Origin: JANJWP01 sp964482035
GTDB taxonomy: Bacteria > Patescibacteriota > Gracilibacteria > BD1-5 > UBA2023
DNA length: 64,000 nt
NCBI GenBank assembly: GCA_964482035.1
Contig: CAYZVC010000003.1
Location: forward strand, 62,001 to 126,000
Reading direction: 5' to 3'
Shown here: one piece after another, positions 48,728 through 59,720 of the stretch
Numbering within the stretch: the first letter of the stretch is position 1
Layout: every line of letters begins with the position of its first letter
The notes under the pieces: model-generated
Told to the model about the DNA's origin: nothing
Seen by the model: the letters and a program-made list of their open reading frames with translations, nothing else
The model's database searches: none
Position numbers and translations under genes: made by a program

Positions 48728-51034
48728 TTATTTGCTCTTGGGAATTCCGTAGTAATTGAGCAGGTACTTGGCGATCTGCGAGAAGAGCGCCGAAGACGTG
48801 GTTTCGGAGAATTCGGAGCTTCTCGGACGGTCGAGTTTGACGATCATGACGAATTTCGGATTCGAAGCGGGAGCGAAGCCTCCGTAGGACGTGATGGTGT
48901 GGCTCGGACCGTTATCTTCGTATTTGCCCTTCGACGCGATCTGCGACGTACCGGTCTTACCCGCGACATCGTACCCTTCTACGGAACCCTTCTTCGCGAA
49001 ACCGATGGTCGCACCTTCGACGAGCATCGCGGTAATCTGCTTGGAGGTTTCTTCCTTAATGACGCGACGGAGGGGTTTGGGGGTGTTCTTAATGACGGTT
49101 CCGTCGCCGAGCGTGATGGAATCGACGATGTACGGTTCCATGTAGATGCCGCCGTTCGCGAGCGCGCTGTACGCGGCCGCCATCTGCAATACCGTCGCCG
49201 TGATACCCTGTCAGAACGACTGGGTGAAGAGTTTGGCACGGGACCATTTCTCATACGGTTCGATTTTTCCAAACACTTCGCCTTCGAGGGTGATGCCGGT
49301 CTTCTGTCCGAAACCGAAGTCGCTGACGTACTTCGCGAAGAGGGATTTTCCGATTTTTTGGACGATGTCGATCATGCCGACGTTGCACGACCAGTCGAGC
49401 GCATGGACGTAAGTATGGCGGCCGATGCACTCCTTCGAGACGTTCTTGATCTTGTATTCGTCGATTTCGGCGTAGCCCTTGTCGAGATACGTGTCGGTCG
49501 GCTTGATGTCGCCCGTGTCGATACCGATGGCGGTGGTAATGGCTTTGAAGACGGAGCCGGGTTCGTAAAGCGAACCGATAGTGTCGTTGACGTACGCTCC
49601 GGGGCCGAGGCCGTTCTTGAACTTGTATTTGGGGACCGCCGGATTGCCGAGTTCGTTCTCAGTGCACGGACGGAGCTTTATGCGCTTTCCGTCGTAGGCA
49701 TATTCGATGCCGGTCTGGGAATCCTCGACCATTATCGGCATGCCGAGGAGGTCGAAAGACGGATTGGGGTATTTGCCATAGGAAACCTTCTCGATTTCGT
49801 AGACGGAACCGAAGTCGTTGGGATCGTAGTCCGGATAGCTCGCCATGGCGACGATGGCGCCGGTTTTCGGATCCATGACGACGACCGAGCCCTTGTTCGC
49901 GCGGAATTCCTTCACGCCCTGGGACAAAAGCCGCGTGACTTCTTTTTGGACGTTGCGGTCGATAGTGAGTTTGATGTCGGCGCCGTTGACGATCTTGCGC
50001 TCCGCGAGGTCGTAGCCGCCGAGGGATTTTCCGGAAGCGTCCTTGCGGGTCTTGCGCTGCCCTTCCTGCCCTTGGAGTTCGTCATGGAAATATCCTTCGA
50101 CGCCGTACCGGCCGACGCCTTCGTTATCGACGAAGCCGGTCACCTGTCAGGCGACGTTCTTTTCCGGATAGAAACGGGTCGGGTGCGGTTCGAGGATGAG
50201 AAACGGCGTGATTCCGTCGTTTTCGTTCAAAAGCCCCTTCTTCACGGCGTTCTTTTCCTCCTTCATGCGTTCATCGACGAAGTCCTTGGTGGAAAGGCTC
50301 ATCTTGCGGAGGATCTTCACGTAGCGGACGGGGCGCTTCGAAAGAAGGAAGTCCGCCTGGTCTTTGGACATTTGGAACGCCTGCACGAGTTTGGCCGAAT
50401 AGGCGGGTTTCCGATCTTCCGGAACTTCCAGGGGATTGAGGTAGAGGTTGCCGGAAAGGAGCGTGAAACCGGAACCGGAGAACAGCTCCATGTCCTTCAC
50501 TTCGTCGGGCGAAAGGGCTTCTTTTACGAGAACGAAATCGATGAATTCCTTTTCGATGCGGCGGTTGAGTTCGGCGCGGATGGCGGCCTTGGCGTTTTCG
50601 GCGGTGAGTTCGGCATCCGGCTTGAGGGAAGGTTTCGCGAAACCGGCGATGGCCTCGAGACACTTTTCATCCGTACCGTGCTGACAGAGGTCGAGGTAGG
50701 TGGCGTCGGTCAAAAAAGGATAGAGGCGCTCTTTGGAACCGGGTGCCTTGGGGTCGATGGCAAGGTCGGGGAGGTCGGTGGAAGTCGCGAAAACGCCGAT
50801 GGGGTCGTTGTTGGAATAGATGGTCCCGCGCGAAACCGGGTTCTTTACGGTGACGGTCTGCTGCTTGTCGGCGAGGCCTTTGTAGTAGTCGTATTCGAGA
50901 ACGGAATAGCGGAACGTCGTCCAGATGACGAAAAGCGCGTACGCGAAAAACAGGTAGGCGACGAGCTCGATGCGATCGGCACGGGCAAGGACGGAGAGCG
51001 TCCGGTCGAGAGAGTGTCTAAGGGCGTTTTTCAT
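48728..51034 (-). CDS. FtsI/PBP2-type penicillin-binding transpeptidase
   Basis: 768 residues, two TGA as Gly (after PEKNVA and in LFTQSF-G-QGITAT, the family's SFGQG). One N-terminal membrane anchor (about 20-45, RIELVAYLFFAYALFVIWTT), a large dimerisation domain and a C-terminal transpeptidase with all three motifs: SxxK in YEPGSVFKAIT (about 493), SxN in WSCNVGMID (about 548) and KTG in VAGKTGTSQI (about 690). It crosslinks peptidoglycan peptides, probably at division or elongation. It lies between a PriA-like gene and tfoX. It ends in TAA. Confidence 0.93.
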
Positions 51035-51040
51035 CGAATT

Positions 51041-52009
51041 TTAGGCGTTTTCTAGAGTCCATTCGCCCTTGGCGGCAAGGGCCATGAGGCGGGAAGTGGG
51101 AACGAACGACGAGACCGTGAGGCGGAACGGGTAGGATTTGGCGAACGATTCGAAAAGGAACGCGTGGTCGTAGGTGTGGAAGAACTTGTGCCGGGCCTCC
51201 GGAAAGAGCGCGTCTTCGAAGTAGAAAACGTTCGGGTAGGCGGCGAGATTATAGGAACAAAGCTTGCGACTTCAAACGAGAAACGGACGTTCTCGGGCCG
51301 CTACTGCGAGACGGAGACGGAAGTCTTTGGCTTCGGTGAGGGAATCGAGGTGGACGAGGAACGAATCCGCGTCTTCGCGGGCTTTCAAAAACGCCTCCAC
51401 CGCCGCATCGGAAGGCAGTACGAGCACGCTTCCTTCGGCCATGGGGAATTTGGTTCAGAAGAGCCTGGCGGCGCCGAGTCATTCGTGGTCGTAGGCAAGG
51501 GTCGGGCGAAGCGGAACGAATTCCGACTTTCGGCCGATGGCCTCCGCAGGGTCGAGAAAATCGGCGGACCTGGCTCCTAACTGGGTTAAAGTCGCTGCGG
51601 TTCCACCGATTTTCTCGACCCGAGGACCAGCCGAGGACGAAACGTCGGAATTCGGTTCCGTGTACCCCTTCCCCGTTTTCAGGAAACGGCGGAAAACCGG
51701 GGTCGGCAAGAAGAACGAAAGCGCCGTGTGGAGGAAGATGAAATACCGCTTGGCGATAGCATAAGCGGCTTCGATTTGGTACGGGTGGACAACCGGGTCG
51801 GCGACCAGGATCGAAACTACGGATTTCGCCTCGGTTCGATCGGGCGGCGGGGCGTCGGACTCGGCGACCACGGCGGGAACCAATTCGTCACCGAACGGAA
51901 CCTCGACGACGCACCCCCGGCGGACGAGTCCGCGGAGGTGTTCGGGCACGAAATACGTGAACCCTTTGGAATCGAGGGAGTGGTCGGCGACGACGGCTTC
52001 GAGGAACAT
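51041..52009 (-). CDS. Short PriA-like (primosomal protein N') protein
   Basis: 322 residues with three TGA as Gly. The N-terminus matches the PriA 3'-end DNA-binding domain: MFLEAVVADHSLDSKGFTYF, VPEHLRGLVRRGCVVEVPFG. The rest follows the order of a PriA helicase (VLVLPSDAAVEAFLKARE; ERPFLV-G-SRKLCSYNLAAY, where PriA has GTRSA; VFYFEDALFPEARHKFFHTY in place of the DEEHD box) but Walker A and the second helicase lobe are gone. Typical PriA is over 700 residues. It may recognise fork ends without unwinding DNA. ATG 52009 is preferred; an in-frame ATG lies at 52084. It ends in TAA 6 bp before the PBP gene. Confidence 0.65.
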
Positions 52010-52122
52010 GTCCCCATAGTACCGCGCGAAGCGGAGTGGGCAAGGGGAAAATTGAGAGTCATGGGCATATTTCCATTCGTTCATGCTTATTGGATTTTAT
52101 CCTCTTGCACCGCGCATATGTT

Positions 52123-52151
52123 TTGATTTACCACGCCCGGACTGCTAAAAT
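52123..52151 (+). promoter_or_regulatory. Promoter of the helicase IV gene
   Basis: TTGATT (52123-52128), 17-bp spacer, TAAAAT (52146-52151). Confidence 0.5.
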
Positions 52152-52183
52152 CTCTAAAAAGCAACCTTCCATAACCCCGGAAG

Positions 52184-54976
52184 ATGTCGTTCGATCCATA
52201 TGAAGCATCGTGATTCGCGGTCATTCTGGCATCGGGATTTTTCATGGTTCGCCATGGCGTAAGTTACGTCAAGAAGAGGCGCGAAGAAGCCGAGAGGCTC
52301 CGTTCAGAGCGGGAAGCGGAGTTAAACAGGATATCGGCCGAGGCTTCGAAGCTGCAGAACGAGATATTTTCCCGAATTGGTCGTGCGTATCTGAATAGGC
52401 GGAAGTACCTCACGTTGAAAGTGGCTTACTTGCCCGCTTTCGAACGCCTCGGGAGCCGTATTTCGGAGCTGGAGCCCGCTTATCCATGGCTGCTGTGGTT
52501 TTTTCGTGACGACGCCTTCCAGAATCGTTTTAATGCCCACATCATGCCTGGGCTCAAGGAGCAGTTCGCCCCTTACTTCAAAGGTTTGGACGAAAAGGGT
52601 TACTGACTTACCGATTCGCAGCTGGAATCCGTCCTGACCGACGAGGATGCCGTCCTGGTCAATGCCGGCGCGGGAGCAGGGAAAACGAAGACCATAGAGA
52701 GCAAAGTCCTTCACCTCGTCAGGAACGTATGAATTCCCATCGATGAGGTGCTCGTCCTGACCTATTCGCAAAAGTCGCGGTCGGACATGGCGGAAAGGAT
52801 TTCGGGGTCGCTGAAAGCTTCCGGCATTCCCTTTCGCGAGGAGTGGCTCAAGTCCAACGTCACCACGTTCCACGCCTTTTGAAAAAGGGTGTTGGAAAGC
52901 GGGGTGGGATACAGAGAGGACTGACCGTCGGTCGCCCGGAGTTCCGCCCGTTTTTCAGTAATCGACGACAACAGTAGAAATAGGATCTTCGACTCCGTGG
53001 TCAGGAAAATGAAAGAGACCCTCGCTTCCCAGGAGCTGCTTACGGAATTCGTCCTTTACCACCTTTCCCCGCAGGCGGACCCAAAGGAGTTCGACTCTTT
53101 GGACGGCTACTACAAATACACTAAAAAGGGCCTCGTAACCCAGTTGCGACAGGACGGCTATCAAGTGAGCGTGAAAAGTTACGGCGAGGTCGTCATCGCG
53201 AACTTCCTCTGGGCGAACGGCATTTCCGTCCAATACGAACCGACCGACCATTACTACACCGACTCGTCGAACCAGAAGAGGGCCTACCGTCCCGATTTCT
53301 TTCTCCCGGACCACGGAGTGTACGTGGAGTACTTCTGAATCGACTCCCAAGGCCGCACAGCCCCGCACGTGACCGCATTGGACTATTTGTCGGAAACGAT
53401 AAAGAAGCTCGAATGACACGAGCGGTGCGGCAACCGTCTCGTCGACATGAGGTACGCGGACCTCGAACGCGGCGTCCCGTCGTTCCTCGAAAAACTGAGA
53501 AATGAACTGGAACGCAACGGAGTGCCTACGAAGTACATTTCGCCGAAGGATTTCGTTGGCACGCCGGCCGCCGCGGAACCGCTCGAATGAGTGAACAAGA
53601 TGATTTCGTCCTTCCTATCGCTCTACGAGGAATCCGATTCCCCTATCGAATTCCTCGAAAGAAAGATTGATGCAGGGTTCGACCGCTCCAACGCTGACAG
53701 AAACAGGGCTTTCCTCAGGCTGTTCGATCATTTCTACGGGGAATACAAAGCCGCTTTGAAGGAAGAAGGGGTGATCGATTTCGGTGACATGGTACGCAAA
53801 TCCGCACAAGCGCTCGTTTCGGGAGTTTTCGAGCGCAAATATCGCCGCGTGCTCATCGACGAGTTCCAAGACATTTCCAAGGCCAGGGCCTCCCTAGTCA
53901 AGGCGGTGCTTTCCGGTTCGTCCGACTGCAGACTCTTCTGCGTTGGGGACGACTGGCAGTCCATCTACCAGTTCGCCGGAAGTGACTCATCGATATTCGC
54001 GAACTTCGACGTGCACTTCTGATACGCAAAGGAGATAACTTTGGACCGGACCTTCCGCTTCAACCAGGGGATTTCGGACGTTTCGTCCGCTTTCGTGACT
54101 GCTAATCCGGAACAGAAAAAGAAATCCCTCGCATCCATTGACAAGTCGAGAATCGGGAAGGTCGTCGTGGTCGGGAAGGAGGACGGCTCAGCCTCCTACT
54201 TCCACAGGATTCTGTCGGATATCGCTACAAAAGACGGAAACGCCGGACGCCGGATTTCCGTGCTTTACCTTACCAGGTACCAAAAGTGGAGATACCGGTG
54301 AGAACCCTTCGACGCCCTCGCGGAATACGAGAAGTCCAAAGGAGGTTCTGAAGAGGAGGGCGACGCCTATTCTATGGAAGTGTGAGGCGTTCAGTTCGAC
54401 ATAACCCATATGACGGTTCATAAGTCGAAGTGATTGGAGTCCGACTACGTCGTCGTCGATTTCGTGGATTTGGCTGAAAAATTCTCATTCCCAAGCGCTT
54501 TCGAGGACGACCCCATCCTGTCCCTGCTTACGAACGGCCGAGGCAGGAAAGGATATCCGTATGCGGAAGAGCGCCGCCTGTTTTACGTCGCCATCACGAG
54601 ATGACGCGAAAGGGCATACGTGGCCTATTCCTCCAAATCCGACTCCCCGTTCGTCGAATGGCTCTCCGAAGCCTGACACGGTCAATTTTCCGACGTGATA
54701 ACGGAGCTGGGGGCGGACGGCATCTCGGTGCCGGTGTCCCAAACCGGAAAACCCTGAGTTTGCAAGCTTTGCAAAGGGCGGATGGTCGCGAGGAAATGAA
54801 AGACCTCATTCTTATGATGCGAGAATTATCCGCGCTGTACGCATACCGAAGACGCGCCGCTGCCGAAATGTCCCGACTGCAAAGTATCCATGAAAAAAAC
54901 GTGGAGCAAGAAGTTCGAAAGGTACTTTTGGTGATGTCCGAACTACCCTAAATGCACGAGGACGAGGAGTTTATAA
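52184..54976 (+). CDS. helD: Helicase IV (HelD-like) with nuclease-like insert and zinc ribbons
   Basis: 930 residues with 18 TGA codons as Gly, the most of any gene here; end TAA. UvrD/Rep superfamily 1 helicase close to E. coli helicase IV: Walker A VNAGAGAGKTKTIESK (about 160), motif II VLIDEFQDISKARASLVKAV (about 558), VGDDWQSIYQFAGSDSSIF (about 587), MTVHKSK-G-LESDYVVVDF (about 745) and RRLFYVAITR-G-RERAYV (about 802). Residues about 333-385 form a PD-(D/E)XK nuclease-like insert (GEVVIANFLW, YRPDFFLPDHGVYVEYF-G-ID). Two topoisomerase-type zinc ribbons end the protein (FL-G-CENYPRCTHTEDAP; FW-G-CPNYPKCT). N-terminal hydrophobic stretch and coiled coil. Confidence 0.88.
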
Positions 54977-55004
54977 TTCGCATGAGCGATAGTCGAAATC
55001 AAAA

Positions 55005-55034
55005 AAAATCCCCCCGATTTCCGGGGGGATTTTT
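55005..55034. terminator. Bidirectional terminator
   Basis: AAAATCCCCCCG/GGGGGGATTTT stem with A8 and T5 flanks, between convergent helD and the VirD4-like gene. Confidence 0.88.
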
Positions 55035-55040
55035 CTTTTC

Positions 55041-57563
55041 CTACTTCTTAAATGGCGGCTTCCCTCCTCCCGGGCGCGGCGCCGGGTTCGAGGGCCTGGC
55101 GGCCGGAACGGGCTGGGCGGCGGGGTTCGGGGTTTCCGACAGTCCGAGTTTCGCCGCATCGGCCTTCTTTTTCTTCTCTTCCTTCATCTTTTCTTTGTAC
55201 TCTTCTTCCGATTTCTTGAGTTTGCGTTCGTCTTCGACGACCTTGGTATTGAATTCGAGAATCTTCTTCTCGACCAATTCCACCGGCTTCGAATATTTCT
55301 CGCGGCTGACCTTGAGCAATACGTCGCGTTTCTGTTCGAGGATTTCCACACGCGAGTTGATGGGCGCGAACGTCGTCGCCGAGAATACCGGCGTCGGCAT
55401 TCCGTCGACCAAAAGCTTGGTGTAGATGTCGTATTTCCTCAGGTTCTGGAGGTCGTTGGCGGTGACGACTTCTTCGTCCATGATTTCGGAGAGGACGGTC
55501 GCGTCGTGGTGTCCGACCTGGAACGAAACGGTCGTACCCACGTTGCCAAAGACCGCCCCCTGCACGGTTTCGCTCATCTGCTCGACGTACTGGTTCGCCA
55601 TGACGAGGTTCAGTTTGTACTTCCGGGCTTCCGAAAGGATGGTGGCGAACGAGTCGGTGGCGAAGTTCTGGAATTCGTCGACGTAGAGGTAGAAGTCCAC
55701 GCGGTCTTTTTCCGGAATGTCGGCGCGACCCATCGCGTCGATCTGGAACTTGGTGACCATCATCGCGCCCAGGAGGGCCGAAGAGTCTTCGCCGATGCGC
55801 CCCTTGGAGAGGTTCACGATGAAGATCTTCTTGTTGTCCATCACCCAACGCAGCGAGAACGGGTTCTTGGGCTGGCCGAGGATGTTGCGCAGAAGCGAAC
55901 TCGAGAGGAACTGTCCGACCTTGTTCAATATCGGTCCGGCCGCTTCGACCTGCTGCTTGGGTTCCATCGCGTCGAATTCGTTCTGCCAGAAACGGACGAG
56001 ATTGGGGTCTTTGAGCTTGCTGACGATGCGCTGGCGGTACGACTTCATCGTGAGCATGTGCGGGATCGACATCATGGTCGTATCCGGAATCTCGAGGAGC
56101 GTCATGACCGTGTTGCGCATGATGTGCTCGAGGCGCGGTCCCCACGATTCGCCGAATATCTTCTTGAAAATCGATACGAAGCCCGAGGCGACGATGGGAC
56201 GGAGTTCCGGCGGAACCTGCTCCAGCATGTTGAACGCGATGGGGAACTTGTAGTCTCCCGGATCGAAAAGGATGACGTCGTTGGTGCGCGACTTGGGAAT
56301 CGACGCGAGAATGGTTTCCGCAAGGTCGCCGTGCGGGTCGATGACGCCTACGCCGCGCCCTTTGAGGATGTCGTCGTAGATCATGTTTTCGAGGAGGGTC
56401 GACTTGCCCATACCCGTCTTTCCGATCACGTAGACGTGGCGGCGGCGGTCGCCCGGCATGATGCCGAACGGCATGCTCGATCCGCGGAAGTTCGTCGTGC
56501 CCACCGGAGTGGCGTCGTCGTGGTCGTGGATGAGCGGCAGGTTTGCCGGCGGTTCGAATTTCTTGGTAGTCACCCAGTTGATGCCCGGGGTTTTGACGTA
56601 GAGCGTTGGCAAATGCACGAGTCCGGCGAGTTCCGCCGAATTGAGTACGAGTCCGCCCGAATTGGAGCGCGACGCGAGCACGCCCGCATGGTCGAGCGCC
56701 GGGGCGGCGACCTTGAAGGCGTTGGATTCCGGACGGGCGAAAATCGAGAGCGACGTCGCGGCCTCACGGAGCGCGGCGCGCGCCACGGCTTCGTTCTTGG
56801 CGTAGGTGGCCACGCGGACGGACGCCTTATACCCGAAGCTCTTGAGCTTTTCTTCAACCGGGGACTTCTTGTCGTCGTGCGAATCGTGGGCGGCGTGGTC
56901 ATCGTGGTGCATTCCGCCGTGGATGACGATCATGGCGAACTTGCCGAGCATCACGAACGGGAAAACCAACGCTTTCACCAGCGGCGAAAACGGCGAGAGG
57001 AGGATCTTTTTGACGAATTTCGGAGCGTGGCCGGTCATGACGGCGACGATTTTTGCGGACTTCCATTCGTCGTCGTGCGCCGAGCGGAAAACGGTTTGGA
57101 ACACCGTCACGTCGCTGTTGGCGGACTTCGCCAAAGAACCCGTGATCGACGAAAGCGGATCGACGGTTTCCTTTTCGCTACGTTCCTTGAAGTCGGTGTA
57201 GATCTTTACCGGCTTGAGGTAGTCGCTCTTGAGGGCGGCCTCGGCAACGTACGGGACGCCCTCGGGAAGGTAATCGACCACGCGGGTGATTTCGACCTGC
57301 GGATAGTGTGCGTAAATCTGGTTTTCCAAAAGGTCGGCGTGCGATTCGGGAGCCGTGAAAAAGAACCGTACGACGCCGCGCAAATGCACGACTTCGAACG
57401 AGAATTTCGGCGCGGAATACGACTTGGAAAACCATCCCTTCTTGGTTTCGACGGTATCGTGGAGGATGTTGAGAATTTGTTCCGCGACGAAAACCCCCTT
57501 CTCGTTGAGACGGTCGACCCGTACTTCGAGTACGGCGCGTTTATGGTCTTCGTGATGTTCCAT
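55041..57563 (-). CDS. VirD4/TraG-like conjugation-type ATPase
   Basis: 840 residues. Walker A in RRHVYVIGKTGMGKSTLLEN (about 380), DPHGDLAETILASIPKSRTN, Walker B in VDFYLYVDEFQNFATDSFAT (about 624), and ANQYVEQMSETVQGAVFGNV, as in DUF87/TraG-type ATPases of type IV secretion. The first 370 residues are a family-specific domain with a hydrophobic patch (about 195-215) and a His/Asp-rich loop (HHDDHAAHDSHDDKK). Coiled coil and proline-rich tail (about 760-840). CPR genomes often encode such ATPases near pilus genes, here with PilT two genes upstream. No TGA; end TAG. Confidence 0.85.
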   Translation of the reverse strand: MEHHEDHKRAVLEVRVDRLNEKGVFVAEQILNILHDTVETKKGWFSKSYSAPKFSFEVVHLRGVVRFFFTAPESHADLLENQIYAHYPQVEITRVVDYLPEGVPYVAEAALKSDYLKPVKIYTDFKERSEKETVDPLSSITGSLAKSANSDVTVFQTVFRSAHDDEWKSAKIVAVMTGHAPKFVKKILLSPFSPLVKALVFPFVMLGKFAMIVIHGGMHHDDHAAHDSHDDKKSPVEEKLKSFGYKASVRVATYAKNEAVARAALREAATSLSIFARPESNAFKVAAPALDHAGVLASRSNSGGLVLNSAELAGLVHLPTLYVKTPGINWVTTKKFEPPANLPLIHDHDDATPVGTTNFRGSSMPFGIMPGDRRRHVYVIGKTGMGKSTLLENMIYDDILKGRGVGVIDPHGDLAETILASIPKSRTNDVILFDPGDYKFPIAFNMLEQVPPELRPIVASGFVSIFKKIFGESWGPRLEHIMRNTVMTLLEIPDTTMMSIPHMLTMKSYRQRIVSKLKDPNLVRFWQNEFDAMEPKQQVEAAGPILNKVGQFLSSSLLRNILGQPKNPFSLRWVMDNKKIFIVNLSKGRIGEDSSALLGAMMVTKFQIDAMGRADIPEKDRVDFYLYVDEFQNFATDSFATILSEARKYKLNLVMANQYVEQMSETVQGAVFGNVGTTVSFQVGHHDATVLSEIMDEEVVTANDLQNLRKYDIYTKLLVDGMPTPVFSATTFAPINSRVEILEQKRDVLLKVSREKYSKPVELVEKKILEFNTKVVEDERKLKKSEEEYKEKMKEEKKKKADAAKLGLSETPNPAAQPVPAARPSNPAPRPGGGKPPFKK

Positions 57564-57611
57564 CGATCGGTTCGGAAAACGGCATTATAAGGAGGAAGTC
57601 CTCCCCCGCAA

Positions 57612-58580
57612 CTAATACGGGCTCATCATGGCTTTGGCTTTGTTCTCGGCGAGGCGCTGGTTGTTTTCGATCATCGAAGCGAAGAGCGGCGCGAGATTTT
57701 CCGCGATGCGGACTTCGTAGTCGGAGAACTTGGAATCCGTCCCCTTCTTTCCGAGGGCGAGATAGCCGCGCAGTTCGCCGGCGCTGACGAGCGGAAGCAT
57801 GTGGACGGCATCGGCTTCGGAGGAGCCGAGGACTTCGCCTTTCAATACGGCGCTGTGGTCTTCCTGGACTTCGATTTCGCCGGCGACCTTCTGGTTGATG
57901 GGCCAGATGGACGGGAAGCGGGTATTGAACTTGTAAATGAGGAGCCCCGGAACGGCGGCGTGCTGTTCGATAGCGATGATGTAGTCGAGCGAGAGCGACT
58001 TCTTGAGAAGCTTGATGGCGTCGAGAAGGCCTTTTTCGCCGCGCTCCTTGTACGAATTGATCTTTTCGGTGGTCTCGTAGAGGAGGGCGAGTTCCTTTCC
58101 GGTATCCGAGAGGCGGAGGCTCGTGGCGTCGTTGAGGTATTTATAGAAACGCATGAGCGTCTCCGGCGAGAGCGATTCGAGATAGTCGAAATCCTCTTTG
58201 GTGAGCATGACGACGGAGCTCGGTACGTAGGCTTCCGCCTGCACGTCCTTCTGCATGCGTCCGGCGAGGACGCCTTCGCCGATGAACGTACCCGAATAGG
58301 CCTTTCCGATTTCCTTCTTGTCTCCGGTGGGATTGATGCGGAAGATCTTGAGCGCTCCCGAGGAGACGATGTAGAAATACGGGCTTTCTCCCGGCTCGAA
58401 GAGCACTTCGCCGCTCGTGAGCGCCTTTTTCTTTTTCTTGGTGAATTCGTCGAACTTTTCGAGGAAGGCGAAAACCGGGGTTACGGTGAGCCCCGCCTTA
58501 AGTCATTCCAACCCCTTCTGGAGGGACGGGAGTTCGAGTTCTTTCCGGATCTCCGGACGCGCGTCTTTCTGTTCGGTCAT
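57612..58580 (-). CDS. Cyclic-nucleotide-binding and GAF-like sensor protein
   Basis: 322 residues with TGA as Gly in LQKGLE-G-LKAG. N-terminal cNMP-binding-like beta-barrel (about 35-150: ALTSGEVLFEPGESPYFYIV, SGALKIFRINPTGDKKEIGK, FIGEGVLAGRMQKDVQAEAY), a linker helix, then a GAF-like domain (about 165-315: LLKKSLSLDYIIAIEQHAAV, ELRGYLALGKKGTDSKFSDY). No DNA-binding helix is seen, so it is probably a sensor acting on a partner, likely the PilT or VirD4-like ATPase on either side. It ends in TAG. Confidence 0.75.
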
Positions 58581-58592
58581 GTTCCGGAAATA

Positions 58593-59651
58593 TTAACGGT
58601 GTTGGGCGATCAAATCCTTGTCTCGAACGAAGCTCGAGAAGGTGTCTTTGGAAATGAACCCCTTCATGAAGAGCCCTTCCAAGTACCGGTCCATGAGGAC
58701 CATCCCCTCCTGCGAACCGAGTTCGATGATCGAGTAGAGCTGGTGCGTGAGACCGCGGAGCACGACGGAACGTACGGCGTCGTTATTGAGGAGGACTTCG
58801 CGGCAGACTACGCGACCCTTGCCGTCCTTGCGCGGCAGGAGCACCTGCGAAACGACGCCGGTGAGCGCCATGGCGAGTTGTACGCGGACTTGCCCCTGCT
58901 GGTTCGCCGGGAACGCGTCGACGATGCGGTCGATGGATTGGACAGTGTCGTTGGTATGGAGCGTCGAGAGGACGAGATGGCCAGTTTCGGCGAGCGTAAG
59001 GGCGGCCTGCATGGTTTCCGGGTCGCGCATTTCTCCGACGAGGATGACGTCCGGGTCTTCGCGAAGCGACGACTTGATGGCACGGAGGAACGACTGGGTG
59101 TGGGTTCCGACTTCGCGCTGGTGGATGAGGCAGTTTTTCGAGATGAGGTTGAACTCGATGGGGTCTTCGATGGTGATGATGTGCTTCTTGAAATTCTGGT
59201 TGATGTATTCGACGAGCGAAGCGAGCGTAGTCGACTTACCGGAACCGGTCGGCCCGGTTACGAGAATGAGCCCCTTTTCGCGGTGGAGCATGTCGATGAC
59301 CGCCTTCGGAATCGAAAGTTCTTCCGGATTCGGAATGCGGGTGGGAATATAGCGGATGGCCATTCCCGGGCCTTTGACGTCGTGGAAAGCGTTGACGCGG
59401 AAACGGTGTTCCTTGAAAGCGTACGAGAAATCAACGTCCTTGCTTTCGATGTATCCTGCATACCCTACGCTGCCGATCATCTGACGCACGAGGCCGTAGA
59501 CTTCTTCGACGGTCATCGGGCCGTAGGCTTCGACGACTTCGAGCTCGCCGGTATGCTTGCGGACGGTAGGCGCGGAGCCGCTCGAGACGTGGAGGTCCGG
59601 AAGCTGGTTTTCGATGACGTCGTTCAGGAGTTCGTGGAATTTTTCAATCAT
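58593..59651 (-). CDS. pilT: Type IV pilus retraction ATPase PilT
   Basis: 352 residues. Walker A GPTGSGKST (133-141), Asp box ITIEDPIEF, Walker B ILVGEMRDPETMQAALTLAE and His box TGHLVLSTLHTNDTVQSIDR. It powers pilus retraction, for twitching, attachment or DNA uptake. It heads the unit pilT, cNMP/GAF protein, VirD4-like ATPase. No TGA; end TAA. Confidence 0.95.
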   Translation of the reverse strand: MIEKFHELLNDVIENQLPDLHVSSGSAPTVRKHTGELEVVEAYGPMTVEEVYGLVRQMIGSVGYAGYIESKDVDFSYAFKEHRFRVNAFHDVKGPGMAIRYIPTRIPNPEELSIPKAVIDMLHREKGLILVTGPTGSGKSTTLASLVEYINQNFKKHIITIEDPIEFNLISKNCLIHQREVGTHTQSFLRAIKSSLREDPDVILVGEMRDPETMQAALTLAETGHLVLSTLHTNDTVQSIDRIVDAFPANQQGQVRVQLAMALTGVVSQVLLPRKDGKGRVVCREVLLNNDAVRSVVLRGLTHQLYSIIELGSQEGMVLMDRYLEGLFMKGFISKDTFSSFVRDKDLIAQHR

Positions 59652-59720
59652 GGGAAAGATGGATTTCCGAGTTACCCGTACATCGTAGCACGTTCCTCGA
59701 AACGAGGCAAAAAAGACCCC

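Noticed and set aside
54952..55425. 157-codon plus-strand frame after helD
   Set aside because: It is antisense to the Lys/Glu-rich tail of the VirD4-like gene and contains a terminator; its Phe/Ser-rich translation is a shadow.
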